DNA of 5,498 nucleotides from Eutrophocola sp964490145 (GTDB lineage: Bacteria; Pseudomonadota; Gammaproteobacteria; Pseudomonadales; Pseudohongiellaceae). The notes beneath the pieces are model-generated. The model was given only the letters and a program-made list of their open reading frames with translations. It did not search any database and was not told the origin of the DNA. Position 1 is the stretch's first letter. Each line of letters starts with the position of its first letter. This document shows, piece after piece, positions 1-5,318 of this stretch. The position numbers and the translations under genes were made by a program. Location of the stretch: positions 1 to 5,498 of the forward strand of contig CAZBBS010000154.1 of the NCBI GenBank assembly GCA_964490145.1, written 5' to 3'.

Positions 1-76
1 CGATCACGGTGCAAAGACAGGAAAGAACCAACAGGGCTTTGACCCATAAATCTTTACAGGATGATAATTTTTTCAT
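1..76 (-). CDS. Start of a probable exported protein, truncated by the window edge
   Basis: Reading leftward from an ATG at 76-74, an uninterrupted frame of 25 codons runs off the window. It begins MKKLSSCKDLWVKALLVLSC, which has a lysine-containing n-region and a hydrophobic core (ALLVLSCLCTVI) typical of a signal peptide. A lipoprotein signal is possible because cysteines follow the hydrophobic core, but the cleavage site cannot be judged with so little sequence. A weak GGAA Shine-Dalgarno-like motif (plus-strand 83-86) lies 6 nt upstream. The start codon is 15 nt beyond the edge of repeat copy 1. The gene is co-oriented with the hydrolase, OmpA-like and cytochrome genes upstream of it and may be the next gene of the same transcript. 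The function cannot be named. The call rests on start context, signal-like composition and strand agreement with its neighbours. Confidence 0.6.
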   Translation of the reverse strand, partial: MKKLSSCKDLWVKALLVLSCLCTVI

Positions 77-91
77 AACGCATTCCAGAAT

Positions 92-142
92 AAATTGGGG
101 TCAGATCATCTTTATATAGAAATAGTGTTCTGACCCCATTTT
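92..142. repeat. Intergenic inverted-repeat element, copy 1
   Basis: This is a 51-bp element with perfect 10-bp inverted arms, TGGGGTCAGA (96-105) and TCTGACCCCA (129-138), around an AT-rich 23-nt loop. Beyond one T-T mismatch the pairing continues with A:T pairs (92-94 with 140-142). It is identical to copy 2 at 1041-1091 except at position 118 (A versus T), which lies in the loop. It begins 2 nt after the hydrolase stop codon (minus strand) and ends 15 nt before the start codon of the truncated gene at 1-76. On the plus strand the hairpin is followed by eight T (139-146), so it could terminate rightward (antisense) transcription. From memory, palindromes of this TGGGGTCAGA type recur between genes in gammaproteobacteria, sometimes near REP-associated tyrosine transposases. 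That link cannot be tested from this window. Confidence 0.9.
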
Positions 143-144
143 TT

Positions 145-1026
145 TTACAAACCGTGGCGCTTGATTTGCCACTCAGCGGACTCACACAACCCGCAGTGTT
201 CGCCAACAAACATGGCTGCAGCCTCTTTATCCCCTTTGAGCTGATACTTCAGCCAGGCCAGCGGGCCTTCCGCGAATGGACCGCCTCCTGGCATCTGGTA
301 GGTGGCGCCGTGCCCCACATCCATATTGGCGTTGATCGCCGGCATGGACTGCTTCTGCAAATCCGCCCAGTCGGCTTGCGCATTGACATAGGCTATATCG
401 GTTTCACCACCGATAAAATACGCAATGGGGGCATGCAGGTGCAGCAGCGCTTCCCGTTTGGCTTCATGACGGATCATGTACTGGTCTTCATCCGGAAACA
501 GGCCGCTATTGAGCACCAGCGTTGTGGTGATGCGTGGATCGGATGACGCTTTAACCGCCTGCAGACCACCACAGGAATGGCCCATCACGGCGACATTCGC
601 CAGGTCTACGTGACCGGCAAGTTCATTGCGTGCGCTTTCACTAACGGCCTCAAGCCAGTTCAGCGCATCGACGTGCTGCCGGTAACTGGTTTCAAAGGGT
701 GGCCACTCGGCGGGGTCTTCCGGACGCTGCTGACGCGGTGCCGGCTTGTCGCCATAGGGCCCGATCGCCACGACGATAAAACCATGGGAAGCAATTTCAC
801 TGAGAAACTCACGATACCCGAAATTGTCATTGCGGCAACTGCCATTGCCCCAGAGCACGACGGGATAGCTGCCATGCATCGCTTCAGGCCGGTAAATGGT
901 GTGCGTGGGTAATGTAGCGGGTGAATACCCCATGGCAGACTCAGGGCCACTGCCAACCGGGAACGGCGCCTGGGCCAGCAAGGGCATGGCCACCAGGGTC
1001 GACATCAGTGTCAGTGCCTTTTTCAT
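145..1026 (-). CDS. Exported alpha/beta hydrolase (chlorophyllase/dienelactone-hydrolase-like)
   Basis: This 293-aa protein is probably a periplasmic or secreted serine hydrolase acting on an ester or similar substrate that cannot be specified. Residues 1-20 form a signal peptide (MKKALTLMSTLVAMPLLAQA). The nucleophile elbow is GHSCGG with Ser151. The likely acid is Asp210 in GGETD and the likely catalytic His is His239 in DVGHGATY, in the standard fold order. The strand-turn VVLWGNGSC (56-64) is where the oxyanion hole of this fold normally lies. Cysteines at 64, 152, 278 and 281 are unusual, and the last two form a CGLC motif in a C-terminal tail after the core fold. The start is well supported by AGGAG (plus-strand 1034-1038) 7 nt upstream. 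The gene is bracketed by two almost identical copies of the 51-bp repeat, one just before its ribosome binding site and one directly after its stop. The fold call is strong and the substrate is unknown. Confidence 0.9.
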   Translation of the reverse strand: MKKALTLMSTLVAMPLLAQAPFPVGSGPESAMGYSPATLPTHTIYRPEAMHGSYPVVLWGNGSCRNDNFGYREFLSEIASHGFIVVAIGPYGDKPAPRQQRPEDPAEWPPFETSYRQHVDALNWLEAVSESARNELAGHVDLANVAVMGHSCGGLQAVKASSDPRITTTLVLNSGLFPDEDQYMIRHEAKREALLHLHAPIAYFIGGETDIAYVNAQADWADLQKQSMPAINANMDVGHGATYQMPGGGPFAEGPLAWLKYQLKGDKEAAAMFVGEHCGLCESAEWQIKRHGL

Positions 1027-1040
1027 ATCCTTTCTCCTGA

Positions 1041-1091
1041 AAATTGGGGTCAGATCATCTTTATATTGAAATAGTGTTCTGACCCCATTTT
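1041..1091. repeat. Intergenic inverted-repeat element, copy 2
   Basis: This 51-bp element differs from copy 1 by a single loop base (position 1067). Its arms are TGGGGTCAGA (1045-1054) and TCTGACCCCA (1078-1087). It fills almost the whole 70-bp space between the OmpA-like gene stop (1097-1099) and the hydrolase start (1026), and its edge lies 14 nt from that start codon, directly next to the ribosome binding site. In the leftward transcript the hairpin would be followed by AATTTTC, a weak terminator-like tail. It could therefore attenuate read-through into the hydrolase, stabilise the upstream mRNA, or control access to the ribosome binding site. These roles are inferred; the repeat itself is seen directly. 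Confidence 0.9.
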
Positions 1092-1096
1092 ATTCA

Positions 1097-1876
1097 TCAA
1101 GGGAGAAGCACTACTGTTACCCGACGGCTCTGCCAGTCGTCGACGCCATCAGCATCACCAACCGCATCAATCCATGTCACTTCGGTTTCAACATCCAACC
1201 CGGCATCCCTGAGCAGGCCGGCCACTTCTTCGGCACGACGCTGGCCGGTGTTGGCTGATTCCCGCAGCACTCTCCCATCACTAAGCCGATGAGCCCCACG
1301 CACCCCGGTCACCTGCATTCGGCTTGCAGGCAGTTTTTCCGCGACATCCAGTATACCCACCAGGTTGCCCGGATGACGGAAAGAAATGCCCTTGTCGAAA
1401 TCAAAGTAGATATCGAAGGACTGGGGGCCTGTCGGTGGCGGCGGTGCCGGCGGCTGGGTGGACGGGTCACGCGCAAAGGCCAGGCGGCCAGCACTGGGTC
1501 CCGGCGGGCGCGGATTGAAATCGATGACTATGCGTTCGTCCACCGGCAGTATGGTGTTGCAGTTGGCATCCAGCTCCGGCATGGCCGTAAGATGCACCTC
1601 GTCCAGTACGATGCCGCCACAGATGGCATCCTTGTCCGTGACGATGCCTTCCACCAGCACCTGGTGACCCAGCAGGGGGGGCTGGACGGCAGCGCTGACG
1701 TCACTCTGGATGGTCAGGTAATAGGTATCCCCCTGGTAATCACTGGTCCAGCAAGGCACCGAGGACGTATCGCGCACCACCGGGCAGCTGACAAAACTGA
1801 GTCGCTCGCCAGGTGCAGGAGCCGCACCCGCCAGCGAGGCGCAGAACAGAGAGGACAATATGGCGAGCTTTTTCAT
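1097..1876 (-). CDS. OmpA-like envelope protein with an uncharacterised Cys-rich N-terminal domain
   Basis: The preferred start is the ATG at 1876, which has AGGAG (plus-strand 1882-1886) 5 nt upstream and gives a classic signal peptide (MKKLAILSSLFCASLAGA, residues 1-18). An upstream in-frame GTG at 1894 lacks that support. The mature 259-aa precursor has three parts: an N-terminal domain with four cysteines (31, 42, 86, 106; two disulfides plausible), a Pro-rich linker near 137-151, and a C-terminal region from about 154 resembling the OmpA/MotB peptidoglycan-binding fold (FDIYFDFDKG, then NTGQRRAEEVAGLL, then SRRVTVVL at the end). The usual TDxxG segment is replaced by GVRGAHRLSDG, so the Asp normally used to bind diaminopimelate is not evident, while an Arg equivalent to that of LSxxRA seems kept (QRRAEEV). 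The start lies 14 bp after the cytochrome stop, so the two are very likely co-translated and may act together in the envelope. OmpA-like is a moderate call; the N-terminal domain is not recognised. Confidence 0.83.
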   Translation of the reverse strand: MKKLAILSSLFCASLAGAAPAPGERLSFVSCPVVRDTSSVPCWTSDYQGDTYYLTIQSDVSAAVQPPLLGHQVLVEGIVTDKDAICGGIVLDEVHLTAMPELDANCNTILPVDERIVIDFNPRPPGPSAGRLAFARDPSTQPPAPPPPTGPQSFDIYFDFDKGISFRHPGNLVGILDVAEKLPASRMQVTGVRGAHRLSDGRVLRESANTGQRRAEEVAGLLRDAGLDVETEVTWIDAVGDADGVDDWQSRRVTVVLLP

Positions 1877-1890
1877 GTTAACTCCTCTCA

Positions 1891-3114
1891 TCACAGCACA
1901 CTCAGGAAATTGACCAGATCGATACGTTCCTGCTCCGTCAGCCGGATATTGAAGCGGCGATCATAAAAGTCCACCAGCTCGCGCAGATTGGCTGCCGAGC
2001 CATTGACGAAATACGGGGCCCGGCCAGCCAGCCCCCTGAACTGCTGGATGACAATAGCGCCTACATCCTCGCACTTGCCGGAGATCAGGGCCCGTCCCGG
2101 GTCCTGGGTATAGATGGTGCGACCCAGAAAGGGATGGGGTGGCAGGTCAGCGCGGCAGGTCACCTTGAACAGCGGCATTGCCGGCTTCTCCTGCGCCCAC
2201 GGACTTTCCGGCGGCTCCAGCGCCCACGGATGATTGGTGGTGCCAAGGTCCATCCAGCCATTAGCGGTATCCATGCCGGTCATGTGCATGCCGTGGCAGG
2301 TGGCGCAGGTGCGCTTGATGGGATTGCCCAGGCCCACGGTGTTGATGTGGGTGGCATCCTTGATCCAGAACGTCCGGTAGAAAAAGACATCATGCCCACG
2401 CTGGACCGATTCACGGAACGCATTGCGGGCCGCCTCTTCTTCAGAATTCCCTTCAGGCAGGTCGGCCCATTTGTTCTCCATCGGGAAGACATAGCGGGTG
2501 GTGTTGTTGCCCAGCACNNNNNNNNNNNNNNNNNNNNNNNNNNNNNNNNNNNNNNNNNNNNNNNNNNNNNNNNNNNNNNNNNNNNNNNNNNNNNNNNNNN
2601 NNNNNNNNNNNNNNNNNTCGATGTCGAATTCGGCATCAACATCTTTCGGCGGCCAGGGCAGGGCCACGCGGAACAGGCCCCGCTCCAACAACAGGGAATG
2701 GGAATCAGGATCATCTTTTGCCAGGTTCGGGCAGTTCATACCATCCACCGCGGCAAACAGCGGGTCATTGCCGCCGGTGTCGGTCCAGCGCTGCTGGATG
2801 GAGACCACCGACAGTGACATGGCATCGGCCGGCTGATGGCAGGTGACACAGCCACGACCATTGCTGCCCAGAGCTTCAAAAAAGGGATGACCACTGGTCT
2901 GAATGGTGCCGGACGTATTGAGAATACCGCCACGGCCATAATCATTGGCATATTCGATGTAAGCAGGTAAGGGCCGATCATCGCCCGGCGACCACCACAG
3001 GGCGGACCTGTCCTGGCCGGAATTTTCAGTTTGTGCCTGGATGATGCCACCGGAAACTATCAGTGTTGTTATCAGCAACACAGGGTTCCTGGCTTTCTTG
3101 AATGGACTGATCAT
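1891..3114 (-). CDS. Di-haem cytochrome c, cytochrome c peroxidase/MauG-like (contains assembly gap)
   Basis: This is an exported cytochrome with a signal peptide (residues 1-27, cleavage likely IQA|QT) and two CxxCH haem c sites: CVTCH at residues 89-93 and CATCH at 270-274 (numbering treats the gap as 34 residues). The stretch RAPYFVNGSAANLRELVDFYDRRF (366-389), described here by its ends APYF and DFYDRRF, matches the C-terminal signature of di-haem peroxidases of the CcpA/MauG class. In that class one haem receives electrons and the other reacts with peroxide or drives substrate oxidation. The natural substrate here is unknown. The start is supported by AGGGG (plus-strand 3124-3128) 9 nt upstream. 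The gene heads the leftward operon and is followed within 14 bp by the OmpA-like gene. A 100-N gap (2518-2617) removes the middle, where a distal ligand or connecting segment may lie. The true length and an unbroken frame are therefore not proven, although both flanks read in family-like sequence. Confidence 0.88.
   Translation of the reverse strand: MISPFKKARNPVLLITTLIVSGGIIQAQTENSGQDRSALWWSPGDDRPLPAYIEYANDYGRGGILNTSGTIQTSGHPFFEALGSNGRGCVTCHQPADAMSLSVVSIQQRWTDTGGNDPLFAAVDGMNCPNLAKDDPDSHSLLLERGLFRVALPWPPKDVDAEFDIXXXXXXXXXXXXXXXXXXXXXXXXXXXXXXXXXXVLGNNTTRYVFPMENKWADLPEGNSEEEAARNAFRESVQRGHDVFFYRTFWIKDATHINTVGLGNPIKRTCATCHGMHMTGMDTANGWMDLGTTNHPWALEPPESPWAQEKPAMPLFKVTCRADLPPHPFLGRTIYTQDPGRALISGKCEDVGAIVIQQFRGLAGRAPYFVNGSAANLRELVDFYDRRFNIRLTEQERIDLVNFLSVL
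2518..2617. other. Assembly gap of exactly 100 N
   Basis: One hundred consecutive undetermined bases lie inside the cytochrome gene. A round 100 is the usual placeholder for a scaffold gap of unknown size, so missing length should not be taken as 100 bp. The frames on both sides agree if 100 is used, which could be real or a one-in-three chance. Confidence 0.98.
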
Positions 3115-3226
3115 GTCGGGATACCCCTATAGAAATCAAACTGTTACTGCAATCAAGCTTTACCGCCCCCTGAGCTGACATTCAGCGAAAACCGGCATTC
3201 ATGTAGCCACGCTATCCCAGACCTGT

Positions 3227-3256
3227 ATTATCAGCACCTGCAGATCAGATCGTCAT
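3227..3256 (-). promoter_or_regulatory. Candidate sigma-70 promoter for the leftward cytochrome operon
   Basis: On the minus strand, ATGACG (plus 3251-3256) and GATAAT (plus 3227-3232) are separated by 18 bp, matching the -35 and -10 consensus at 4/6 and 5/6. It would leave a leader of roughly 100 nt before the cytochrome start at 3114. This is a pattern match in the only sizeable divergent intergenic region and has not been tested. Confidence 0.3.
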
Positions 3257-3262
3257 TTTTTA

Positions 3263-3276
3263 CTTTCAAATGAAAG
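3263..3276. promoter_or_regulatory. Short inverted repeat CTTTCA-AA-TGAAAG
   Basis: Two 6-base arms (3263-3268 and 3271-3276) separated by AA form a near-palindrome 14 bp before the larger palindrome at 3291-3302. It sits between the two divergent gene sets and could be part of an operator, but it is short enough to arise by chance. It overlaps the far-upstream alternative ATG at 3270, which is one reason to disfavour that start. Confidence 0.25.
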
Positions 3277-3292
3277 CTGACGCAACTAATAT
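3265..3292 (+). promoter_or_regulatory. Candidate promoter for the rightward operon
   Basis: TTCAAA (3265-3270, 4/6 to the -35 consensus) and TAATAT (3287-3292, near the -10 consensus) are 16 bp apart. The palindrome ATTGTTAACAAT overlaps the -10 by two bases and extends over the expected transcription start, an arrangement typical of repression. The motif is weak; its value lies in position, about 55 nt upstream of the preferred start at 3348. Confidence 0.3.
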
Positions 3293-3302
3293 TGTTAACA
3301 AT
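3291..3302. promoter_or_regulatory. Perfect 12-bp palindrome ATTGTTAACAAT, candidate operator
   Basis: The 12 bases are exactly self-complementary. The half-site AACAAT recurs at 3309-3314, 12 bp after its occurrence at 3297-3302, about one helical turn. Position in the divergent intergenic region suggests a binding site for a dimeric regulator acting on the rightward operon or on both directions. No regulator gene is in the window, so the cognate protein cannot be named. Confidence 0.45.
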
Positions 3303-3347
3303 CTTGGAAACAATAGTAGCGTCTGTCACTTCAGGGGGCAAACAGGA

Positions 3348-4121
3348 ATGACGTGTACATTGGAAGATAAAAGGCACCGGGACATCAAGGCCCGCATACT
3401 GTCGGGATTGATCAGCTGCCTGGCAGCCATTTTTTCCGGTCCGCTCCCTGCCGCAGAGGCTGCCCCGGATATCAGCGGGACATGGGTACCTGTGTCCTCA
3501 TTGAGCCAGCCCTGGGATACCGCCTCCCTTCCCCTGACGGCATCCGCAAAGGACGCTTTGGCGGCATTCGATCCGGCCAGGCAGGATTCATCAGCATTTT
3601 GCATGCCCTTCGGCACTCCCCGTAATATGCTGAATACCGCACCAGATCCCTTTGAAATCCTTGTTACTGATCATCAGATCACATTCATTTTTGACCGTCT
3701 TGGGGATGTGCGTCGCATAAGTACTGATGGCCGTCCTTTTCCTGAAGACCCTATTCCAAGCTGGATGGGCTACTCCATCGGGTCCTGGCAAGGCAGCACA
3801 CTGCACGTGGACACCATAGCCATGAACGCGGAAAGCATTCTGGCTGATTCAGGCCTGCCGCACAGCGAATCACTGACCCTGTCCGAGGAAATCACCTTGA
3901 TGGACAGCGAAATCGGCTTACTGCTCATCGATGACATGACGTTGACCGACCCCGAAAATTTCAGAACGCCAATCCGTGCCACACGGTATTTCCAGCGTGC
4001 GCCGTATGCCACCATGTCAGAAGGCTCAAGTCTTTGCCTGCTGGATATGTGGCGCGAACGACTGGAGAACACCAACCGGGAAATGTTCCGGGAATTACAG
4101 GCGCAGGAGGCCGGACAATGA
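3348..4121 (+). CDS. Secreted protein of an uncharacterised family, tandem paralogue 1
   Basis: The 257-aa product has a basic n-region (KRHRDIKAR), a hydrophobic stretch and probable cleavage near AEA|AP (residue 38). The mature part starts with DISGTWVP and then shows the blocks FCMPFGTPRNML (84-95), DVRRISTDGRP (120-130), PSWMGYSIGSWQGSTLHVDT (137-156) and a near-terminal SLCLLDMWRER (228-238). These blocks recur in the same order in the next gene, and I recognise the CLPxGxPR...VRRIxxDGR...WMGxSxGxWEGDTLVVDT pattern from many unannotated secreted proteins, without a known function. Cys85 and Cys230 match cysteines of the paralogue and may form a disulfide. The start at 3348 is preferred because AGGGGG (3333-3338) lies 9 nt upstream and the candidate operator would otherwise be inside the gene. 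An in-frame ATG at 3270 would add 26 residues. The stop overlaps the next start. Confidence 0.83.
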   Translation: MTCTLEDKRHRDIKARILSGLISCLAAIFSGPLPAAEAAPDISGTWVPVSSLSQPWDTASLPLTASAKDALAAFDPARQDSSAFCMPFGTPRNMLNTAPDPFEILVTDHQITFIFDRLGDVRRISTDGRPFPEDPIPSWMGYSIGSWQGSTLHVDTIAMNAESILADSGLPHSESLTLSEEITLMDSEIGLLLIDDMTLTDPENFRTPIRATRYFQRAPYATMSEGSSLCLLDMWRERLENTNREMFRELQAQEAGQ

Positions 4122-4834
4122 AACGATTGATCGCCCTGCTCGTGGTATTTACCTCCATCCAGGCCCAGGCTGCCAACAATCCCGCACCCGTAGACCTGAC
4201 CGGTGTATGGATGCCCACTGCTATCGGTCCGACCGGCGAAAGAACGCAGGTTTTCCCGGAAAACCTGCCGTTTCTACCGGAAACCGAGGCCGGGCGAGCC
4301 GCCTATGAGGCCAATTACAATCCGGTGGTGGATGATGCTTCCCGCAGCTGTCTGCCCTATGGCATGCCCAGGCAGATGCTGGTGCGGGCCCAGTACCCCA
4401 CTGAAATCATCCAGACGGATGATCGCATCACCATGATCGTGGAATTGCATAATGATGTGCGCCGCATCTACCTGGATGGACGCCAGAAACCCGATGGCCT
4501 GCTGCCCAGCTTTATGGGATTTTCAACCGGCCACTGGGAAAAAGATGAACTTGTTATTGAAACCACCGGGATTCGTCCCGGCGGCTATCCCGAACCCAAA
4601 AGCACAGACCTCAAGGTGACCGAACGTATCCGCCTGGTGGATGGTGGCGATGCCGGCACCATGCTTGAGCTGAAAATGGTGATCGACGACCCCGTGTATT
4701 ACGCGGCGCCATTTACAGCCATTAACTATTTCCGCCAGTATGACGGCCTGGAGATGGGGGAATACTTCTGCAGCGAGGATCTGTGGCGGCAGAACCTGGA
4801 TGGCCGCACCGGTGACTACATTCCCTGGCGCTGA
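4118..4834 (+). CDS. Secreted protein of the same uncharacterised family, tandem paralogue 2
   Basis: The 238-aa product has a clean signal peptide (MKRLIALLVVFTSIQAQA, residues 1-18). The mature region repeats the blocks of the preceding gene: DLTGVWMP (26-33), SCLPYGMPRQML (77-88), DVRRIYLDGR (113-122), PSFMGFSTGHWEKDELVIET (130-149), a VTERIRLVD strand (167-175), a DDPVYYAAPFTAINYFRQ segment (190-207) and YFCSEDLWR (216-224). Cys78 and Cys218 align with the paralogue's pair. The start ATG overlaps the previous stop as ATGA, with AGGAGG (4105-4110) 7 nt upstream, so the two are translationally coupled and presumably needed together. Divergence is considerable outside the blocks, so this is an old duplication. 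The pattern of short strands and GxW turns would suit a beta-rich, possibly barrel-like periplasmic fold. That is inference, and no activity is assigned. Confidence 0.87.
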   Translation: MKRLIALLVVFTSIQAQAANNPAPVDLTGVWMPTAIGPTGERTQVFPENLPFLPETEAGRAAYEANYNPVVDDASRSCLPYGMPRQMLVRAQYPTEIIQTDDRITMIVELHNDVRRIYLDGRQKPDGLLPSFMGFSTGHWEKDELVIETTGIRPGGYPEPKSTDLKVTERIRLVDGGDAGTMLELKMVIDDPVYYAAPFTAINYFRQYDGLEMGEYFCSEDLWRQNLDGRTGDYIPWR

Positions 4835-4868
4835 AACAACCACTTTTCTGAAACGGATGAACGACACC

Positions 4869-5258
4869 ATGAAAACATGCCAACTGCTGGGCCTGATCAT
4901 TCTGTTCCTGTCGACAACAGGCCCTGCTCTGGGGCATCACTCCACCGCCAATTTCAATTTCGATGACTCCGCCCGCCAGACCATTCAGGGCGTGGTGACC
5001 TACTGGAGCTTCACCAATCCCCACTCCTTCATTGAAGTGGATGTCACTGGTGAGGATGGCAGTGTTGTGTCCCATACCATTTTTCTGACCAGCCGCGTCG
5101 CCCTGCAGCGTTATGGCTGGCGTCCCAGTTCGCTGAAAGCGGGAGACAAGGTGGAGATCGAAGGCTCACCGGATTACGAGAAACCGAACGAGATGTACCT
5201 GCAGCGCATCGTCTTTGCCGACGGCAAGGTCTGGCGCCGGGATGAGATAGCACTCTGA
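4869..5258 (+). CDS. DUF6152-type small exported protein
   Basis: The 129-aa product has a signal peptide (MKTCQLLGLIILFLSTTGPALG, residues 1-22). The mature part begins HHSTANFNFD and continues with IQGVVTYWSFTNPHSFIEVDV (39-59, key residues TNPHSF), GWRPSSLKAGDKVEIEGSP (83-101) and a closing VFADGKVW. The order HHS, TNPHS, GWxxxxLKxGDxVxxxG is what I know from the DUF6152 family, whose function is undescribed. The fold is probably a small beta barrel. Cleavage at ALG|HHS would leave His at the extreme N terminus. It lies 34 bp after paralogue 2 on the same strand, and so belongs to the same operon. The start is uncertain: ATG 4869 fits the signal peptide best, while ATG 4857 would add MNDT; neither has a strong ribosome binding site, suggesting coupling to upstream translation. 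Confidence 0.85.
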   Translation: MKTCQLLGLIILFLSTTGPALGHHSTANFNFDDSARQTIQGVVTYWSFTNPHSFIEVDVTGEDGSVVSHTIFLTSRVALQRYGWRPSSLKAGDKVEIEGSPDYEKPNEMYLQRIVFADGKVWRRDEIAL

Positions 5259-5276
5259 TAAGTCCGGGGTATAAAT

Positions 5277-5290
5277 AGGGGTAGACCCCT
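5277..5290. other. Compact palindrome AGGGGT-AG-ACCCCT after the DUF6152 gene
   Basis: A 6-base inverted repeat with a 2-nt centre lies 19 nt after the DUF6152 stop. Physically it could fold as GGGG-TAGA-CCCC. There is no following T-run, so it is a poor intrinsic terminator. Its similarity to the arms of the nearby repeat element (GGGGTCAGA and TCTGACCCC) raises the possibility of a collapsed remnant, which is weak inference. Confidence 0.3.
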
Positions 5291-5318
5291 TGTTCGACAA
5301 ACAGACCCGCTATCCGGA

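Noticed and set aside
154..912. Long open frames on the plus strand opposite the hydrolase gene (154-546 and 577-912)
   Set aside because: They lie antisense to a gene with a full catalytic triad, signal peptide and ribosome binding site. Their translations show no family-like motifs.
92..1091. Repeat pair as a CRISPR array or integron attC sites
   Set aside because: There are only two complete copies about 950 bp apart with a gene between them, no spacers, and no GTTRRRY core sites or integrase.
1289..1966. A 225-codon plus-strand open frame opposite the OmpA-like gene
   Set aside because: Its composition is rich in Arg and His as expected from the antisense of GC-rich coding sequence, it crosses the boundary of two good minus-strand genes, and it lacks a convincing start.
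2134..2836. Plus-strand open frames spanning the N gap
   Set aside because: They run through undetermined bases opposite the cytochrome gene, whose haem motifs establish the real strand.
3119..3130. Similarity between the cytochrome leader (AGGGGTATCCC on the minus strand) and AGGGGTAGACCCC at 5277-5289
   Set aside because: The shared run is short, and in the cytochrome leader it is explained by the ribosome binding site.
3174..3186. Small hairpin GCTGA-CAT-TCAGC in the divergent region
   Set aside because: A 5-bp stem is expected by chance, with no T-run and no link to a start codon.
3270..3347. Extended N terminus for paralogue 1 starting at ATG 3270
   Set aside because: It has no ribosome binding site, would place a non-signal-like 26-residue stretch before the signal peptide, and would put the candidate operator inside the gene.
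4034..4117. Upstream in-frame extension of paralogue 2
   Set aside because: The ATG at 4118 has a strong AGGAGG and an immediate signal peptide; the extension overlaps the end of paralogue 1.
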